Shown here: piece after piece, positions 53,459 to 64,000 of the stretch | Numbering within the stretch: the first letter of the stretch is position 1 | Layout of the letters: the number at the start of each line of letters is the position of its first letter | Source of the DNA: Flaccisagitta enflata | Taxonomy: Eukaryota > Chaetognatha > Sagittoidea > Aphragmophora | Assembly (NCBI GenBank): GCA_965153355.1 | Contig: OZ231127.1 | Location: 3,658,001-3,722,000 of the forward strand | Length of the DNA: 64,000 nucleotides | Direction: 5' to 3' | Translations under genes and position numbers: made by a program | Notes under the pieces: generated by a model | What the model saw: the letters and a program-made list of their open reading frames with translations, nothing else | The model's database searches: none | Told to the model about the DNA's origin: nothing

Positions 53459-53612
53459 ACAAGACCGTATACACGGCAGCAATAGTCGCGGACAGGTTGG
53501 TAGGAGTGGATGACCTAAAAAAGTGACTTTGTGTTGGACAGACGGACCGATGGACCGACAGACAGACCGATGGAATGAGTGACCAACTAAAGAGTGACCT
53601 AAAGAGTCGCGT
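53459..53612 (-). repeat. tri-box hairpin element, diverged
   Basis: Right end TATACGGTCTTGT, box TCCGCGACTATTGC, GACGGACCGATGG tract, and stem remnant GAGTCGCGTGTCCCTCA (outer arm lost). Confidence 0.65.
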
Positions 53613-53889
53613 GTCCCTCATCCATAGACATCAAAATTTCTCCTCATTCTCCGTAGTGACAAAGCCTTAGGTCATGGATCAATATCTGGTCTCTACAAAC
53701 AGAATGACCAGGGTGTGCAGCTGTGTGGAGCTCCAATCCGAAACTCGCCGTTCAAGCATGGTACCCGTGGCAGGAAGGAGACAAAAAGACACTAGAGAGA
53801 GTGCAGCAACGCATGGTCAGAATGCTTTCTGACGTGTAATGAGGCTCATGCGAGGAAAAGTTGGAACCAGTGCAGTCGGCCATGGGCAA

Positions 53890-53990
53890 TATGTGGTCAG
53901 CGATACCCGTTGCCCTGCTTTGTATGATTGTGAATTTGATTGAGGGGAAGCAGTCCTGTAGAATACAGGGGGACTTTTGTTCGTCCTGCC
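53890..53990. repeat. dispersed repeat, copy 2 (see 580-760)
   Basis: GATACCCGTTGCCCTGCTTT, GAAGCAG.GTCCT and GGGGGACTTTTGTTCGTCC. Confidence 0.6.
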
Positions 53991-54255
53991 TGAAAGGGCT
54001 TAAAGGACTGATTTGAAGCATGACCCAGCTAATTTGAGGTTTAAACGACTGATTTATGGCCCAAAAGGACTGATTTGAGGCTTGCAAGGACTGAGAGATT
54101 TAAGCCTGAGAGACCTGATCTGAAGCTTGAGAAGCCTGGGATGCCTGATTTGAGGCCTGAGAGGACTGGTTTGAGGCCCAATGGGGGATGACAAAGGGAC
54201 AGAAGAACAGATGGAAAGACGGATGGATGAACAAAAGTCCCCCTGTGTTCAACAA
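53960..54255. repeat. inverted repeat enclosing a minisatellite
   Basis: GAATACAGGGGGACTTTTGTTC (53960s) faces GAACAAAAGTCCCCCTGTG (54229-54247). Between them (54000-54180) lie about seven units of GACTGATTTGAGGCCTGAGAG, the complement of the 36220 array. Confidence 0.8.
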
Positions 54256-54299
54256 GACTTTGTCTCCTTCGGGACCGCCAACCAAAGAGTAGGCCTCAC

Positions 54300-54875
54300 A
54301 TCGCTGACGGAAAGGAGAGCAAGAGGAGGCGAAATTAAGCGCAATTAAAGCCTTTAAAATTCCCCGATGGATTTAAAAAGGTAGATTAAGAGAAATGGTT
54401 TAAATAAGAAGAAAAGGATTCGAGACCAACAAGGAGAAACACGAAAATAACAGAAGGGAAGAAGCATAGGAGGGCAAATGTGTTTAAAAAGAGGAAGTGG
54501 CGAGACTGGAAATCCGACGGAATTTCCGAAATGGAAAGGCTGCTAAAAACATGGAACTAATGAAGATGGGGATGAGGTCGAGGAGAAAAAATCTACCAGT
54601 GATGGCAGATATCCCCGAGTAGAAAAAAGTCGTAAGCGCTCTCCTCTAGGTATTTGTCCTCAGTCACTACAAATTTTTAAAGATTTTTTACAGCTAAAAA
54701 CCATTCAAACAAAGCTTAAGGGAACACCACTTATTTTTGTTATAGCCGAATTTCGCCGTAGCCATAACAAAAATATCATTTGTATGAACAGCTATCATCA
54801 TTGTTTTGAATACAAAAAACAGATTAAAGGGCAGATTTAATCCTTATGAAAGCATCAAATTCATAAGCAAACAGT
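54300..54875. other. unassigned sequence
   Basis: Purine-rich (GGAGAGCAAGAGGAGG, AAGGAGAAACACG) then AT-rich. No gene seen. Confidence 0.4.

Positions 54876-54879
<4 letters not shown>

Positions 54880-54962
<83 letters not shown>
54880..54962. repeat. CA microsatellite
   Basis: About 41 pure CA units. Confidence 0.98.
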
Positions 54963-54964
<2 letters not shown>

Positions 54965-55299
54965 CCTCGTGCTAGCGATCACATACAAGTACTAACTTAC
55001 ACCATTGCACGTACAGACTCAAACATCTTTTTTTCTTTTTTTCTTTCTTTTTCTTTTGTGCATGTGAGAAAAAACTTTGTTACATGTCACTAACAAAGCC
55101 ATATTTGCTGGAAACGGCTTCCTTCCTGACAGTTTATCCTTAGTCACAGTTCGTTTTAGGCAATCTTTTTAATAGAGAGCTAAAGAAAGAACGATGGGTT
55201 GTAATACTACTGAATTAATCGTATGAACGCGATGAATGACTGATGAATAAAAATAGAAAAATGGTCATTCATTTTATGAATACTGTAAAGCTAGTGAAT

Positions 55300-55309
55300 N
55301 NNNNNNNNN
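55300..55309. other. assembly gap (N run)
   Basis: Ten N bases in the given sequence. Confidence 0.99.
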
Positions 55310-55359
55310 GCATATATATGCATATTGTTGCTATACGCCATGAAAACACACGCGAAGCG

Positions 55360-55638
55360 CTGCTGTTGTTGCTGTTTGAGGTTATTATTATAAATGATGA
55401 GCCAGTTGCTGCTGCTGTTGTTGCTGCTGCTGCTGTTGTTGTTGTTGTTGTTGTTGTTTGGCGGTTAGCACCGTTTATATTATAGTTGTCGCCGCGTTGC
55501 TACAGTTAGTGTCGCTTCGGTTGCTGTTATTGTGCCATGTTGCTGCTGTTGTTGCCGCGTTGAATAATGTTGCTGCTGCTGTTGTTGTTGTTGCTGCTGT
55601 TGTTAATGTCACATACAATTTCGTTGTTGTTTCTTTGC

Positions 55639-55723
<85 letters not shown>

Positions 55724-55770
55724 GGTGGTGTTGTTGTTGTTGGTGGTGTTAATGTTGTTGTTGTTTCTCT
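55360..55770. repeat. GTT/GCT/GGT trinucleotide arrays
   Basis: Long GTT arrays with GCT and GGT blocks (55425-55460, 55560-55605, 55637-55765). Confidence 0.97.
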
Positions 55771-56091
55771 TTTTTCGTCATGTAAGAATTTTGTCATGAA
55801 CGGCAGCAAAAATGTAAACTATGAAAATCCCGCCTAATCTCAAAAAGATCCACCAAAATCTCCACTTGATTTATCGACGGAAAACATCAAAATGTAATCT
55901 TTTTAATTTTTTAAAACTTCAACATTTTTTCTTTTAATTCTTTTTACACCTGGGGGGCTAAATTTATTGCAATTCCACTTTCTCTGCTTAAAACTTTGTT
56001 TCAAAGGATATTTTTTTTTCTTTAAATTCAGTTTTAAGATTTCCTGAGATTGCAGCCGCCTAAAGTGTTTAGTAAAGTAGAGCTGAAGTAG

Positions 56092-56141
<50 letters not shown>

Positions 56142-56980
56142 CTTCGACTTTGTCTGCCCATTTTTCAACATTCTTCACAATTGCTTCGGGTGTATTGAGA
56201 TGTATGCTTATCTTCCTTTACCCTGACACCAAAGAACTACAGGTGTGAAACTGAATTCAGTGCTAATGCATATTGGATGACCAGCTGATAGCAGCCTATG
56301 GCAAGACGTAAGGGAACACAGACACACACACAGGGGCGGCGAGAAAAATGGCGGCCCTCCTACTAGCCCCTTTGGATGGCCCCCCCGTGTCCCTCCCCCC
56401 TGCCACTTGTCATTTCTCATTATCAATATCTTATAAAGATAACTCTAGTGCTCAAACTTTTACCTCAAGAACTTGCAACCTGGCATTGGTATTTTAATGA
56501 TTCTAAGATTTTTTTTTTTTTTTTTTTTGCTTTTTGTTTTGTTTCTTTTTCAAAATCAATGTTCCCCTTCAGTCTGAGCAAGGGATCTAAAACTGTTAGA
56601 CCTTTCGACTAGATGATATTCAGCGAAAATAGACAATGTTATTCAAGACATTAAAAATTACAATCAATTTACCTTTTTTCTAGATTGAACGCGAGGTCTG
56701 AATTAGACCTTCTGAAGGCCTATCCATTGAATCATGAACTCTGAGCTGAAAATTAGGTCAGTCAAGGCCCATTCCACTGAAGCACAAAATCGTGCTTCAG
56801 TGAAATTAAGATTCGTGCCTCAGTGGATTGACTCTTGACATCTTTTCAAACTGCAATTGACCTCTAATCGTACTACAATGGAATAGAAAGTCATGTTTTT
56901 TTTATTTTCATTGAGTGCAAATATTTCAGTAGAATAAGAAACTTATTTTATTTCTTTCAATTCAGAAAAAAAATATTTTT
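55770..56980. other. unassigned sequence
   Basis: Contains a GT microsatellite (56097-56138) and a small hairpin CACTGAAGCAC/GTGCTTCAGTG (about 56776-56803). No gene recognised. Confidence 0.5.
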
Positions 56981-56990
56981 CTTTTCTTTT

Positions 56991-57186
56991 TAGTTGCGGA
57001 CACGCAACTCTATAAGAGGCTTTGTCCGTCCATTGGTCGGTTGGTCGGTCCATTGGTCGGTCAGTCCGTGGACAAGAGTCGAAAAGTGAGGAAATGAGCG
57101 TTTTAGAACATTTTTAGTTGCGGACAGTTGCATTACCGCCCCTGCCCACCCGTCCGCAACTGATGGCCGTGTATCCGGCCTTGTTT
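56991..57186 (+). repeat. tri-box hairpin element, class II (GCAACT)
   Basis: Stem AGTTGC (56992-56997) and GCAACT (57004-57009), right box GCAACT (57156-57161), GGCCGTGTATCCGGCC end. A partial second left arm (TTAGTTGCGGACAGTTGC) sits inside the core near 57115. Same class as 2725-2890. Confidence 0.85.
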
Positions 57187-57214
57187 TGTAATTTGCTCAT
57201 TTTCTTCTTTTTTT

Positions 57215-57415
57215 TCTCCAGCGCTAGCGCCATCGCCAGCGCCAGTGCCACCTCCTCTTCCTGACACCCTTGTATCTTGAAAAAATAATGCGGGTAAATC
57301 AGCAGATAGACCTAGATTAAACCTGCGGATAAACCTGCGGATAAACCTGCGGATAAATCTGCGGATAACACTATTAAGCACTTAAAATGCGGATAAAACT
57401 GCGGATAAAGGATCT
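57215..57415. repeat. short arrays: CGCCAGCGC and 15-bp CTGCGGATAAAC
   Basis: AGCGCTAGCGCCATCGCCAG (57222) and five to six copies of ACCTGCGGATAA between 57322 and 57412. Confidence 0.88.
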
Positions 57416-57699
57416 GTCTATGTAAAAGCCCTGCCCTCAGCCCTCACACTACGACTGTCTCCCATTTATTCATCGTTTTACCTACCTATCCGTCCGTCTG
57501 TCTGTCCATCCTTCCGTCATTACGTAATGATTAAGACCAAAAGGGTGAGAATGCACATATAGGATGCTGCCATTGTGATTGTGCCAAGTGTGTGTGCATA
57601 ACGGAGTTGTTCGCCACTAGCCATCCATCCCCGACGATATTGTAACCACGAGTTTCTCGTTGGGCGATATTTCCATTATTTCACGCCCAATCTCATGAG

Positions 57700-57780
57700 T
57701 GACCCATTTCATCACTGCTCCAGCCCACCCGCTTGCGACTTTGGAAGGCGTACGTTTCCCCGGTTTTTTCGTAAGGTCAT
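57700..57780 (+). repeat. tri-box right-end fragment
   Basis: CACTGCTCCAGCCCACCCGC, TTGCGACTTTGGAAGGCG. No hairpin end; absent from unit A at the corresponding place. Confidence 0.5.
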
Positions 57781-57933
57781 TCACAGCAGAGAGTTTCTCT
57801 GTCCGTCTCTCTCTCTCTCTCTCTCTCTCTCCGTTTTGAAAGCTGCAATTGTTGACCTTTAATTGCCGACAAGGCCACATTCTTTCTTATGTCAGGAAAC
57901 GGAATCAAGGATGACAAAAGATGATGGTTTTTT

Positions 57934-58165
57934 TAAGTCGCGTGCTACGCGACTCTACACCCCGCTTTGTCGGTCCATCCGTCCGTCGGTCCGTCGGTCC
58001 ATCCGTCCGTCGGTCCGTCCGTCGGTCCGTCCATCTGTCACACTTTTTTTTCGGCGTTAATGGGGTTTTTGGCCTTACTGCTCCTGCCCAAATGCTCCAC
58101 TGACCTCAATTATGGCCCCTGCCCACCCGCACGCGACTGGGGAAGCCGTGTATCCGGCCTTGTTT
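57934..58165 (+). repeat. tri-box hairpin element, full-length, class I reference copy
   Basis: Stem AGTCGCG (57936-57942), loop TGCTA, CGCGACT (57948-57954); CTACACCCCGCTTTGTCGG; about 75 bp of GTCC/GTCG; CACACTTTTTTTTCGGCG; TGCTCCTGCCCAAATGCTCC; GACCTCAATTATGGCCCC; TGCCCACCCGCACGCGACTG (right box 58132-58138); GCCGTGTATCCGGCCTTGTT. The best-preserved copy in the window. Confidence 0.9.
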
Positions 58166-58480
58166 CTTGATCATTGCAATTTGGGTTATAATTTTTTTGC
58201 ACAAAGCCCCCGGGTGATTTCCAGTTGATGGTGACATATGACGAAGAAAATGCAGCATTTCACAAATGAAAACGGATATAGCTAAAGAGAAAAAGATTAG
58301 GACAGGTACCTACGTAGTTTGTCATCTATAGACCAGCAAAGTGCATACTAGTTCTTGAATTCGTACCGTTCAAAACATTCTTTTATACTCATCAATACTT
58401 TGTGACTAATCTAGTCTTTATTGCAAGAAGGGTTCAAAGAATGATAAAGATGTATGTTTTTTACAAAGCAGTGCGTTTTC
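58166..58480. other. unit-B-specific unassigned sequence
   Basis: Has no counterpart in unit A, where the tri-box end abuts TTTTCAGACTGATGAAATAC directly. Confidence 0.5.
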
Positions 58481-58834
58481 AGAGCAATGAAATACTAGCG
58501 GGATCATACTCACATATGATCATGTACACTTTTTATACGATGAGATTGGGAAAGGTCGGGGGTGCCAGAATGATCCTATTTCGCTTTGAATTGCCAGACC
58601 GACTACAGCTGTTAAAAGTCGCATACACGATAAACAAAATAATGATAACATTTTTAAGTAACAAATGGATTCACAATCTTATTAGGAATTCTTCAAATGT
58701 TACTATAACTAGCCACACTCGACTTGACCTATAATGATCTTCTCTTAAAGCGATCAGCACACAGAATCTCTCAATACTTACGACTCAATAAACTGCATAA
58801 AAAACATGAAATGGATGTTTTATTTAATATTTTC

Positions 58835-58988
58835 AGTCGCGTTCTACGCGACTCTACACCCCGCTTTGTCCGTCCATCTGTTTTTTTCAGTCGGCCCGTC
58901 ACATTTTGATTTTTTTCTTTTTGATCTCATTTCTCCAGCCCCTGACCACCCACACACGGCTCGGGCATTTGTGTATCCAGCCTCGTTT
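58835..58988 (+). repeat. tri-box hairpin element shared with unit A (39410)
   Basis: The stem AGTCGCG-TTCTA-CGCGACT is intact; the right box is decayed to ACGGCTCGGG. Confidence 0.85.
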
Positions 58989-59249
58989 ATTCCTCACAAC
59001 TCATCACTTACTCATCTACTATACCAACGATCTTATCCATCCATCTCTCGCTGTCTCGATTAGTTTGACAATCCAACTGGCGCACACATTTCCTTCTATT
59101 TCTAACCCTTACTCTGGCTTTGTCATAGAAAGCGAAGTAGACTGATACATACAACCGGACCGGAAGTATTGTACTAAGCTCGACTAACACCGGCATAAGT
59201 GTTGATTGTTTGCTTATTTTCGCACATAGGTCGTTATTGCTGTGCCTTT

Positions 59250-59429
59250 TTTAGTCGCTTTATCCGTCAGTCGGTTAGTTGGTCGGTCGGTTGGTCACAT
59301 TTTACTTTTGTTAATGATTTCATTTCTTTAACCTCACTGCTCCTGTCCAAATGGTCTAGTTACCTCAAATATGGCCCCTGCCCACCCACACGCGACTTCG
59401 GTAGCCGTGTATCCGGCCTTACTTTTAAA
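59250..59429 (+). repeat. tri-box element inserted in unit B only
   Basis: Starts TAGTCGCTTTATCCG (outer arm present, inner arm missing) and ends CACGCGACTTCGGTAGCCG with TGTATCCGGCCTTA. Unit A reads GTGCCTTTTTCTTTAAATGT across this site, so the element sits between TTTTT and CTTTT with no visible target duplication. Confidence 0.8.
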
Positions 59430-59487
59430 TATCCAAATTGCTAAGAACATCCATTTTTTCTCAGTACTTCGCAGATTCCACAAGAAC

Positions 59488-60862
59488 ATGGCTGCCATGA
59501 CAGGTGCCGCGTGGCGGGCGAATGTGACCCACGTTCACTACAAAAACAACAAGATCGCGTCCAGAATCGAACATTTTGACGAAAACAACGCGACCGTGAT
59601 TCTCACTCCCGAAGTCGCCGACGCCAAAATTGTCCAGCTCGCCGCTTATCGAATCCATCTGTGGATAAACAAGGGCAGATTCTTCTACAGAAAATCTTTC
59701 CATCATTATCTCGTCAAAATGAGGACGGACAATGATGTTTTAGTAACTTTTGAAAAGACGCCCACTTGCATTTTGTCGCAATCTTCGCTCAGTTCCAACT
59801 TCCCTCCATTGGAACAATTACGCGACGGCGCCGAACGGAAACGCCTTGACACATTGAAGCTCATCATTGAAGATTGCCAACCCAAAGACAAAACTGTCAA
59901 GGATGTCATAAACTGGATCTTCGAGGGCGATGAATTGAATGAAAAGTATCACATCCTCAACTCCAACTGCCAACAATTTGTGTTGAATATTTGGCAGCGA
60001 TTTTCGACAAAACCTTTTCCAAATCCCGCGAAAATTGGCGAAAATCTTCCATTGCTCGAAATTGATGCCAGCGCCTCCTATACATTTGTCGCCGCAAAAA
60101 ACAAAAACTTTGATAATGAGTATGCGTCACTGCCATCTGCATTCCAGCCAACAAGGCCAGACACGCAGCCCCCAATACGATCGGGAAGAGGCAGTTATGA
60201 AAACACCGCTCACCAACCACATATGTTTCTAACGGCGGCACATGACAACCGACCAAACGACCCACTGGTTGACTCTGCAACACATGAAGTTGCGAGTCCG
60301 CGACAAAAAACTGAAGGAAATATACGGCGCGAGTCTCCACCGCCGATTTACGAAAGAGTGATCACTAAACAACGGGAATCACCACTCCATAATCCTCCGT
60401 TCCCACCAATCGCCTCTCAACCGATCAATTCCGAGAGAGATTCTACTTCTCAGCGCAGACCAAAACTTAGAGTCAATGAAAATGTATCCACAAAAATTTT
60501 TTCATACCAGTTAGACTTCGTCTCCCTTTTCGTTGCTTCTCTTCTTTGTTTCACATCATCTGCAATGCTGAACGCGATCCTCTTCTGCGCAATTCCTCGA
60601 AGTCACCTTGAGGATAACATCAGCCTGCATCCCGCTATCGTTTCTGCGATATCTCTCGCTGTCCTCTCGCTTTTGCTCGCTCTGCTTTCCCAACACTCAA
60701 CCGGGAGGAATTTACGACGAAAATTCATGTCTCAATGCGCAGGAATAAACTCTTTCTTAAAGAAATTTCCCTTGTGCACCCGGGTTTCGCTGGTCACTCT
60801 CTCCTTTGCGATCATCATCATCTCTATATGTCTTCCTTTTATGGCAATGAAATTCCGTCGAG
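59488..60862 (+). CDS. LRAT/NlpC-P60-like membrane protein exon (unit B), intact
   Basis: Starts at ATG in the same context as unit A; a possible upstream acceptor TTTTTTCTCAG suggests a 5' untranslated exon. 458 codons to the donor TCGAG|GTATGC, exit phase 1. It has the same YHILNSNCQQFVLNIWQRF motif, Pro/Ser-rich linker and hydrophobic segments near 345-368 and 381-401, plus a third (SLVTLSFAIIIISICLPFMA) that unit A cannot reach because of its TGA. Three segments with a cytoplasmic N-terminal enzyme-like domain would put the next exon outside the cell. The next phase-1 acceptor is the kelch exon at 62029. Catalytic function is inferred from one motif only. Confidence 0.75.
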
Positions 60863-60930
60863 GTATGCAACTGGTTTATCTTTGGAGATGTTCAACAAAT
60901 TGCAGAATTTTTTTTTCCCAGTTAATCGTA

Positions 60931-61522
60931 CCATCTTGGCCATAAATATAAGAACAGTTGGTGTTTAAGTTGATTTTTTGACTAAAAGTGAGCAGCAAAC
61001 ATATCAGACTGCATCTAATATTCAGTATGACCATGTTGGGCATCCACCACCACCTGCAGTCACTTTGGCATTGACTCTTAGAGAGACTTGTGATACTCTG
61101 GAGTGATATTGTTTCAAACCATTTATGTGATTCATTTCAGCCCTATTTTGCATGTTGTTTTCCCTTGTTGCTGCAGGTTTTCATTTGAATCTTTGAGTTC
61201 TCAATTGGATTGAGATCCAAGTTGATGTGGGCTAACCCTAGACGAGCTTAACTCGTCGATCTAATAGTATATTTGGCGCAGTGTGCCAGTGCACCATTCT
61301 CCACAAACTGAGAAAGATTCGCTCAACCACTCTAGCAAAAAGCAAATGTTTTATTCATTTGACTCTCTAATCTAAACGAATAAAGATACAGAAATCAGCT
61401 TGGTCTCATTTGATAGATTTTTTTGAAGGCGCAAATTTTGAAAAAAAAAATCATCTATCTGCGATTAAAATCAAGCGAGTTATGACACTTTAAAGCTGTT
61501 CTTATATTTATGGCCAAGATGG
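60931..61522. mobile_element. TA-flanked MITE, copy 2, with paralogous empty site
   Basis: The terminal repeats CCATCTTGGCCATAAATATA with AGAACAG are perfect inverted copies and are flanked by TA (60929-60930 and 61523-61524). Unit A at 41465-41490 (TTTATTGTATTTACATTTAACG) lacks the element and has a single TA. Related to 1367-1945. Confidence 0.92.
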
Positions 61523-61574
61523 TAATTACATTAAACGTCCAATCCACAACCATTTTGTCATTTTTTTGCCATTT

Positions 61575-61645
61575 TTTGCTGCTTGCTATGCGACTTTACA
61601 CCACACTTTGTCCGTCCATCCGTCCATTGGTTGGTTGGCAAGACC
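61575..61645 (+). repeat. tri-box left fragment at the EGF-loss junction
   Basis: TGCTATGCGACTTTACACCA, GTCCATCCGTCCATTGGTTGG, then GGCAAGACCC. The corresponding unit A copy continues for another 130 bp; see the finding on EGF exon loss. Confidence 0.7.
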
Positions 61646-61715
61646 CTTCATTCTTTTGTCGATTAAAATTATTATGATGAGATGGGATGTCTAACAAGCA
61701 GCTGGTAAAACATTT

Positions 61716-61850
61716 TTTTGGTTGCGTGCTACGCGACTTCTCGCCTCGCTGTGTCGGTTGGTCGGTTGGTTGGTCGGTCCCCTTAACACTTTTTCGGCGT
61801 TTTTGAGCTTTTTGAGCATACTGCTCCTGCCCAGATGCACATGTGACCTT
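61716..61850 (+). repeat. tri-box hairpin element, right part lost
   Basis: Stem GGTTGCG-TGCTA-CGCGACT (one mismatch), GGTTGGTCGGTTGG tract, TGCTCCTGCCCAGATGCACA, then joins the CTTT/CT array. Confidence 0.75.
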
Positions 61851-61852
61851 CT

Positions 61853-62025
<173 letters not shown>

Positions 62026-62028
62026 CAG

Positions 62029-63137
62029 ATCCAACTCGCGTTTCCTCTCCAACTCAGCGTCTCATCCCTTTCCCGCCGGTATTGAAGAAAGACTGGAATG
62101 CGGCGACTCGATTTCCAGTCGGCGAAGGATTCGTCGGTGGCGTCATCGATGACAAACTCATGTTGTGGGGCGGTGCTCAGAAGCAAGAAGGCGGAAGCTA
62201 TCCATTGCTTTTTGTTGATGTCGTTTACACATTCACTCCTCCTGGCAAAAGTGGTAACAGAGAAGGTGCATGGAATAAGATTACGGCAACCGGTGACATT
62301 CATCCTGGTAAATCCTGGACCGCTTTTACGGTCCTGAATAATTTGATATACCTCTTTGGAGGTTGGGATGGCAAAGATTACGTCAACATCATCTCCACTC
62401 TCTCGGCCGATGGGAAATTTAAGCGCCTTCAATCCACCGGCGACATTCCCATTCCACGACTGGAGGCTCAAGCTTGGACGTACGATGGCAAAATCTTCAT
62501 TTTCGGGGGTCGACTCAATCAAATCAGCGACAAGCGAAAACAAGATTTTGCCAAGCGTGAAGATAAAGGATGGTACTACACTAACGAAACTTATCAATTT
62601 GACCCCTGTACAAACGTCATCAGTCGTCTCAAAACCAAAGGCAAAAGACCATCACCTCGAGTCGCTTTCGCCGTCGCGCAAATCGATCATCGCGTCTTCA
62701 TTCAAGGCGGCGTCGGCATCATCCGCGGGAAGAGAAGAGGTCTGACTGACTTCTTCATGCTCAACCTGAAAACAATGGAGTGGAGCGAGATTGACAACTC
62801 GGGAATTTCATACTTGAATTGTCATTCCCTCACTCGCGTCTCTTCATCTCAACTTTTCCTTGTCGGTGGGGATCCTTCCTCACAGAATCCCTGGAGCATC
62901 TCCAACCGAGTTGCGATATTTGATGTTGGAAAATCTAAGTGGAAGGAAGAAGCGCGTCTTTCATCAAAATTTGGCGGTAATGAAAGAGGATTGCAACAGC
63001 ATCGAGCCTTTGAATATCCCAATGAAAACGGTGTTTCGGTAATTTGTATCGGAGGCTATGTTGATAAGGAGCAGAAACAGCATCCCGATCACTTTGTTAT
63101 CTTTGACTTTCCCTTTGAAACTGCGACCATAAACTGA
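62029..63137 (+). CDS. kelch-repeat exon (unit B), terminal exon
   Basis: The acceptor CTCTCTTATCAG ends at 62028; entry phase 1; TGA at 63135-63137. About 369 residues, collinear with kelch A but starting PTRVSSPTQRLIPFPP, where a few residues are duplicated. Six GG motifs: LMLWGG, LIYLFGGW, KIFIFGG, RVFIQGG, QLFLVGG, SVICIGGY, giving a six-bladed propeller. The shared phase lets the LRAT-like exon at 59488 splice straight into it. A longer open frame runs upstream into the CT array and a tri-box copy, but that part is not expected to be coding. Confidence 0.88.
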
Positions 63138-63139
63138 AA

Positions 63140-63630
63140 ACCGCATTTTCTCAACTGACTGACTGCTTTTTTTAAAACAACCTATTTTCTGTCCAAACCG
63201 CCATTAGGATATGGGTGGCCAGTGTTTATAACTTCTGGGTCTTTTTTCTATTATTCATGCGTTCATTTATCAATTTGAATCATATGGAAAAGAAGAGAAA
63301 ATGAAGCATGTTAATTGTATGCGCATTTTGGCGATTCAAGATTCCTTGAAACTTTTCTTTTGCGTTTCTTACAGGCTATGTATGAACAGAAACATTTGCT
63401 ACTAGTTGCAAGATGAGGTTAAAAGGTCAGCGTTGCAATATGGTTATGCCGTCCCAAAATTAGAATCCACTCCAAGATAGACCGTGAATAATAAGAAGGC
63501 CGACGTCTGTATCTGTGGCCAATATGGACCAGGCTAGAACATGAGGCATAATAGACAAAATTGAAAACGAGACGGACTAGATCAGACTCAGTGACGGAAT
63601 AGGTCTAATGGAACGTGAGATGGAATAGAC
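63140..63630. other. 3' flank, unassigned
   Basis: No AATAAA close to the stop and no gene seen. AGACTAGATCAGACT/GGAATAGGTC words recur loosely near 63570-63630. Confidence 0.4.
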
Positions 63631-63637
63631 TATTTAC

Positions 63638-63979
63638 TAGGGTGACTGAAAGTATGGTCAAGTCCGAATTTAGTGTTCCTCGCGGGAGAAATGTGTCCAT
63701 TTCCACCACAGATGATGGCTCTAAAATCTGGTGATGATCAGATAAAATTTACTCATTACCGCCACCCAACCCCTTTTCCCATTGTAAAACATAGAGCTGG
63801 AATAAGACCAGAATCCTTATTCCTATGTATTTTCTATGGGATATAATGGGAGTGGCGGTCATGAGTAAACTTTATCTGATCATCACCAGATTTTAGGGTC
63901 ATCATCTGTGATGGAAATGGTCACGTTTCTCCCGCGAGGAAGATGAAATTCGAATTTGACCATATTTTTGGTCACCCTA
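63638..63979. mobile_element. 342-bp hAT-like MITE with long inverted ends
   Basis: TAGGGTGACTGAAAGTATGG at the left is mirrored by the complement of CCATATTTTTGGTCACCCTA at the right. The arms extend about 125 bp (CTCGCGGGAGAAA, CAGATGATG, AATCTGGTGATGATCAGATA). CTATTTAC flanks both ends (63630-63637 and 63980-63987). An 8-bp duplication indicates the hAT superfamily. No coding region. Confidence 0.93.
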
Positions 63980-64000
63980 CTATTTACGAACTAGACTATT

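Overview
This is a stretch of animal (invertebrate metazoan) nuclear DNA, not bacterial. GT-AG introns, calcium-binding EGF exons with phase 1-1 borders, an IgGFc-binding-type domain split over several small exons, a LINE reverse transcriptase and a very heavy load of microsatellites and inverted-repeat transposons all say so. I cannot name the species. Genes cover well under a tenth of the window; the rest is repeats nested in repeats. There is an N run at 55300-55309.

Layout. 1-22 kb is almost entirely mobile and simple-sequence DNA: copies of a short hairpin element present throughout the window (called the tri-box element here), TA-flanked and hAT-like miniature transposons, a 3.7-kb and a 3.8-kb inverted-repeat element, and long GA/CA/CTT arrays. 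22.3-34.3 kb holds six + strand exons of an IgGFc-binding-type extracellular protein whose splice phases all agree. Five of the six exons have one splice junction copied into a tandem array running into the intron. A 4.2-kb inverted-repeat element containing a minus-strand LINE sits inside one of these arrays. 34.4-38 kb is repeat-rich and has no gene that I recognise.

A segmental duplication follows, in the same orientation: unit A about 38.3-44.2 kb and unit B about 57.5-63.1 kb. Each carries what looks like one gene: an exon with an NCxxF-type (LRAT/NlpC-P60-like) domain plus hydrophobic segments, then a large six-motif kelch exon. Unit A has three tandem EGF exons between them and an in-frame TGA before the third membrane segment. 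Unit B has an open frame and no EGF exons. The 3' end of kelch A is tandemly duplicated as an almost identical 1,368-bp unit. 46.7-57 kb holds simple repeats, small possible exons and a hAT transposon remnant with a clean 8-bp target duplication.

How things work together: the predicted proteins look like extracellular or membrane proteins (IgGFc-binding domain; membrane-anchored EGF/kelch). The most unusual signals are (1) the splice-junction tandem arrays, (2) the tri-box element, whose three boxes change sequence together between copies, and (3) the LRAT-like/membrane/EGF/kelch architecture.
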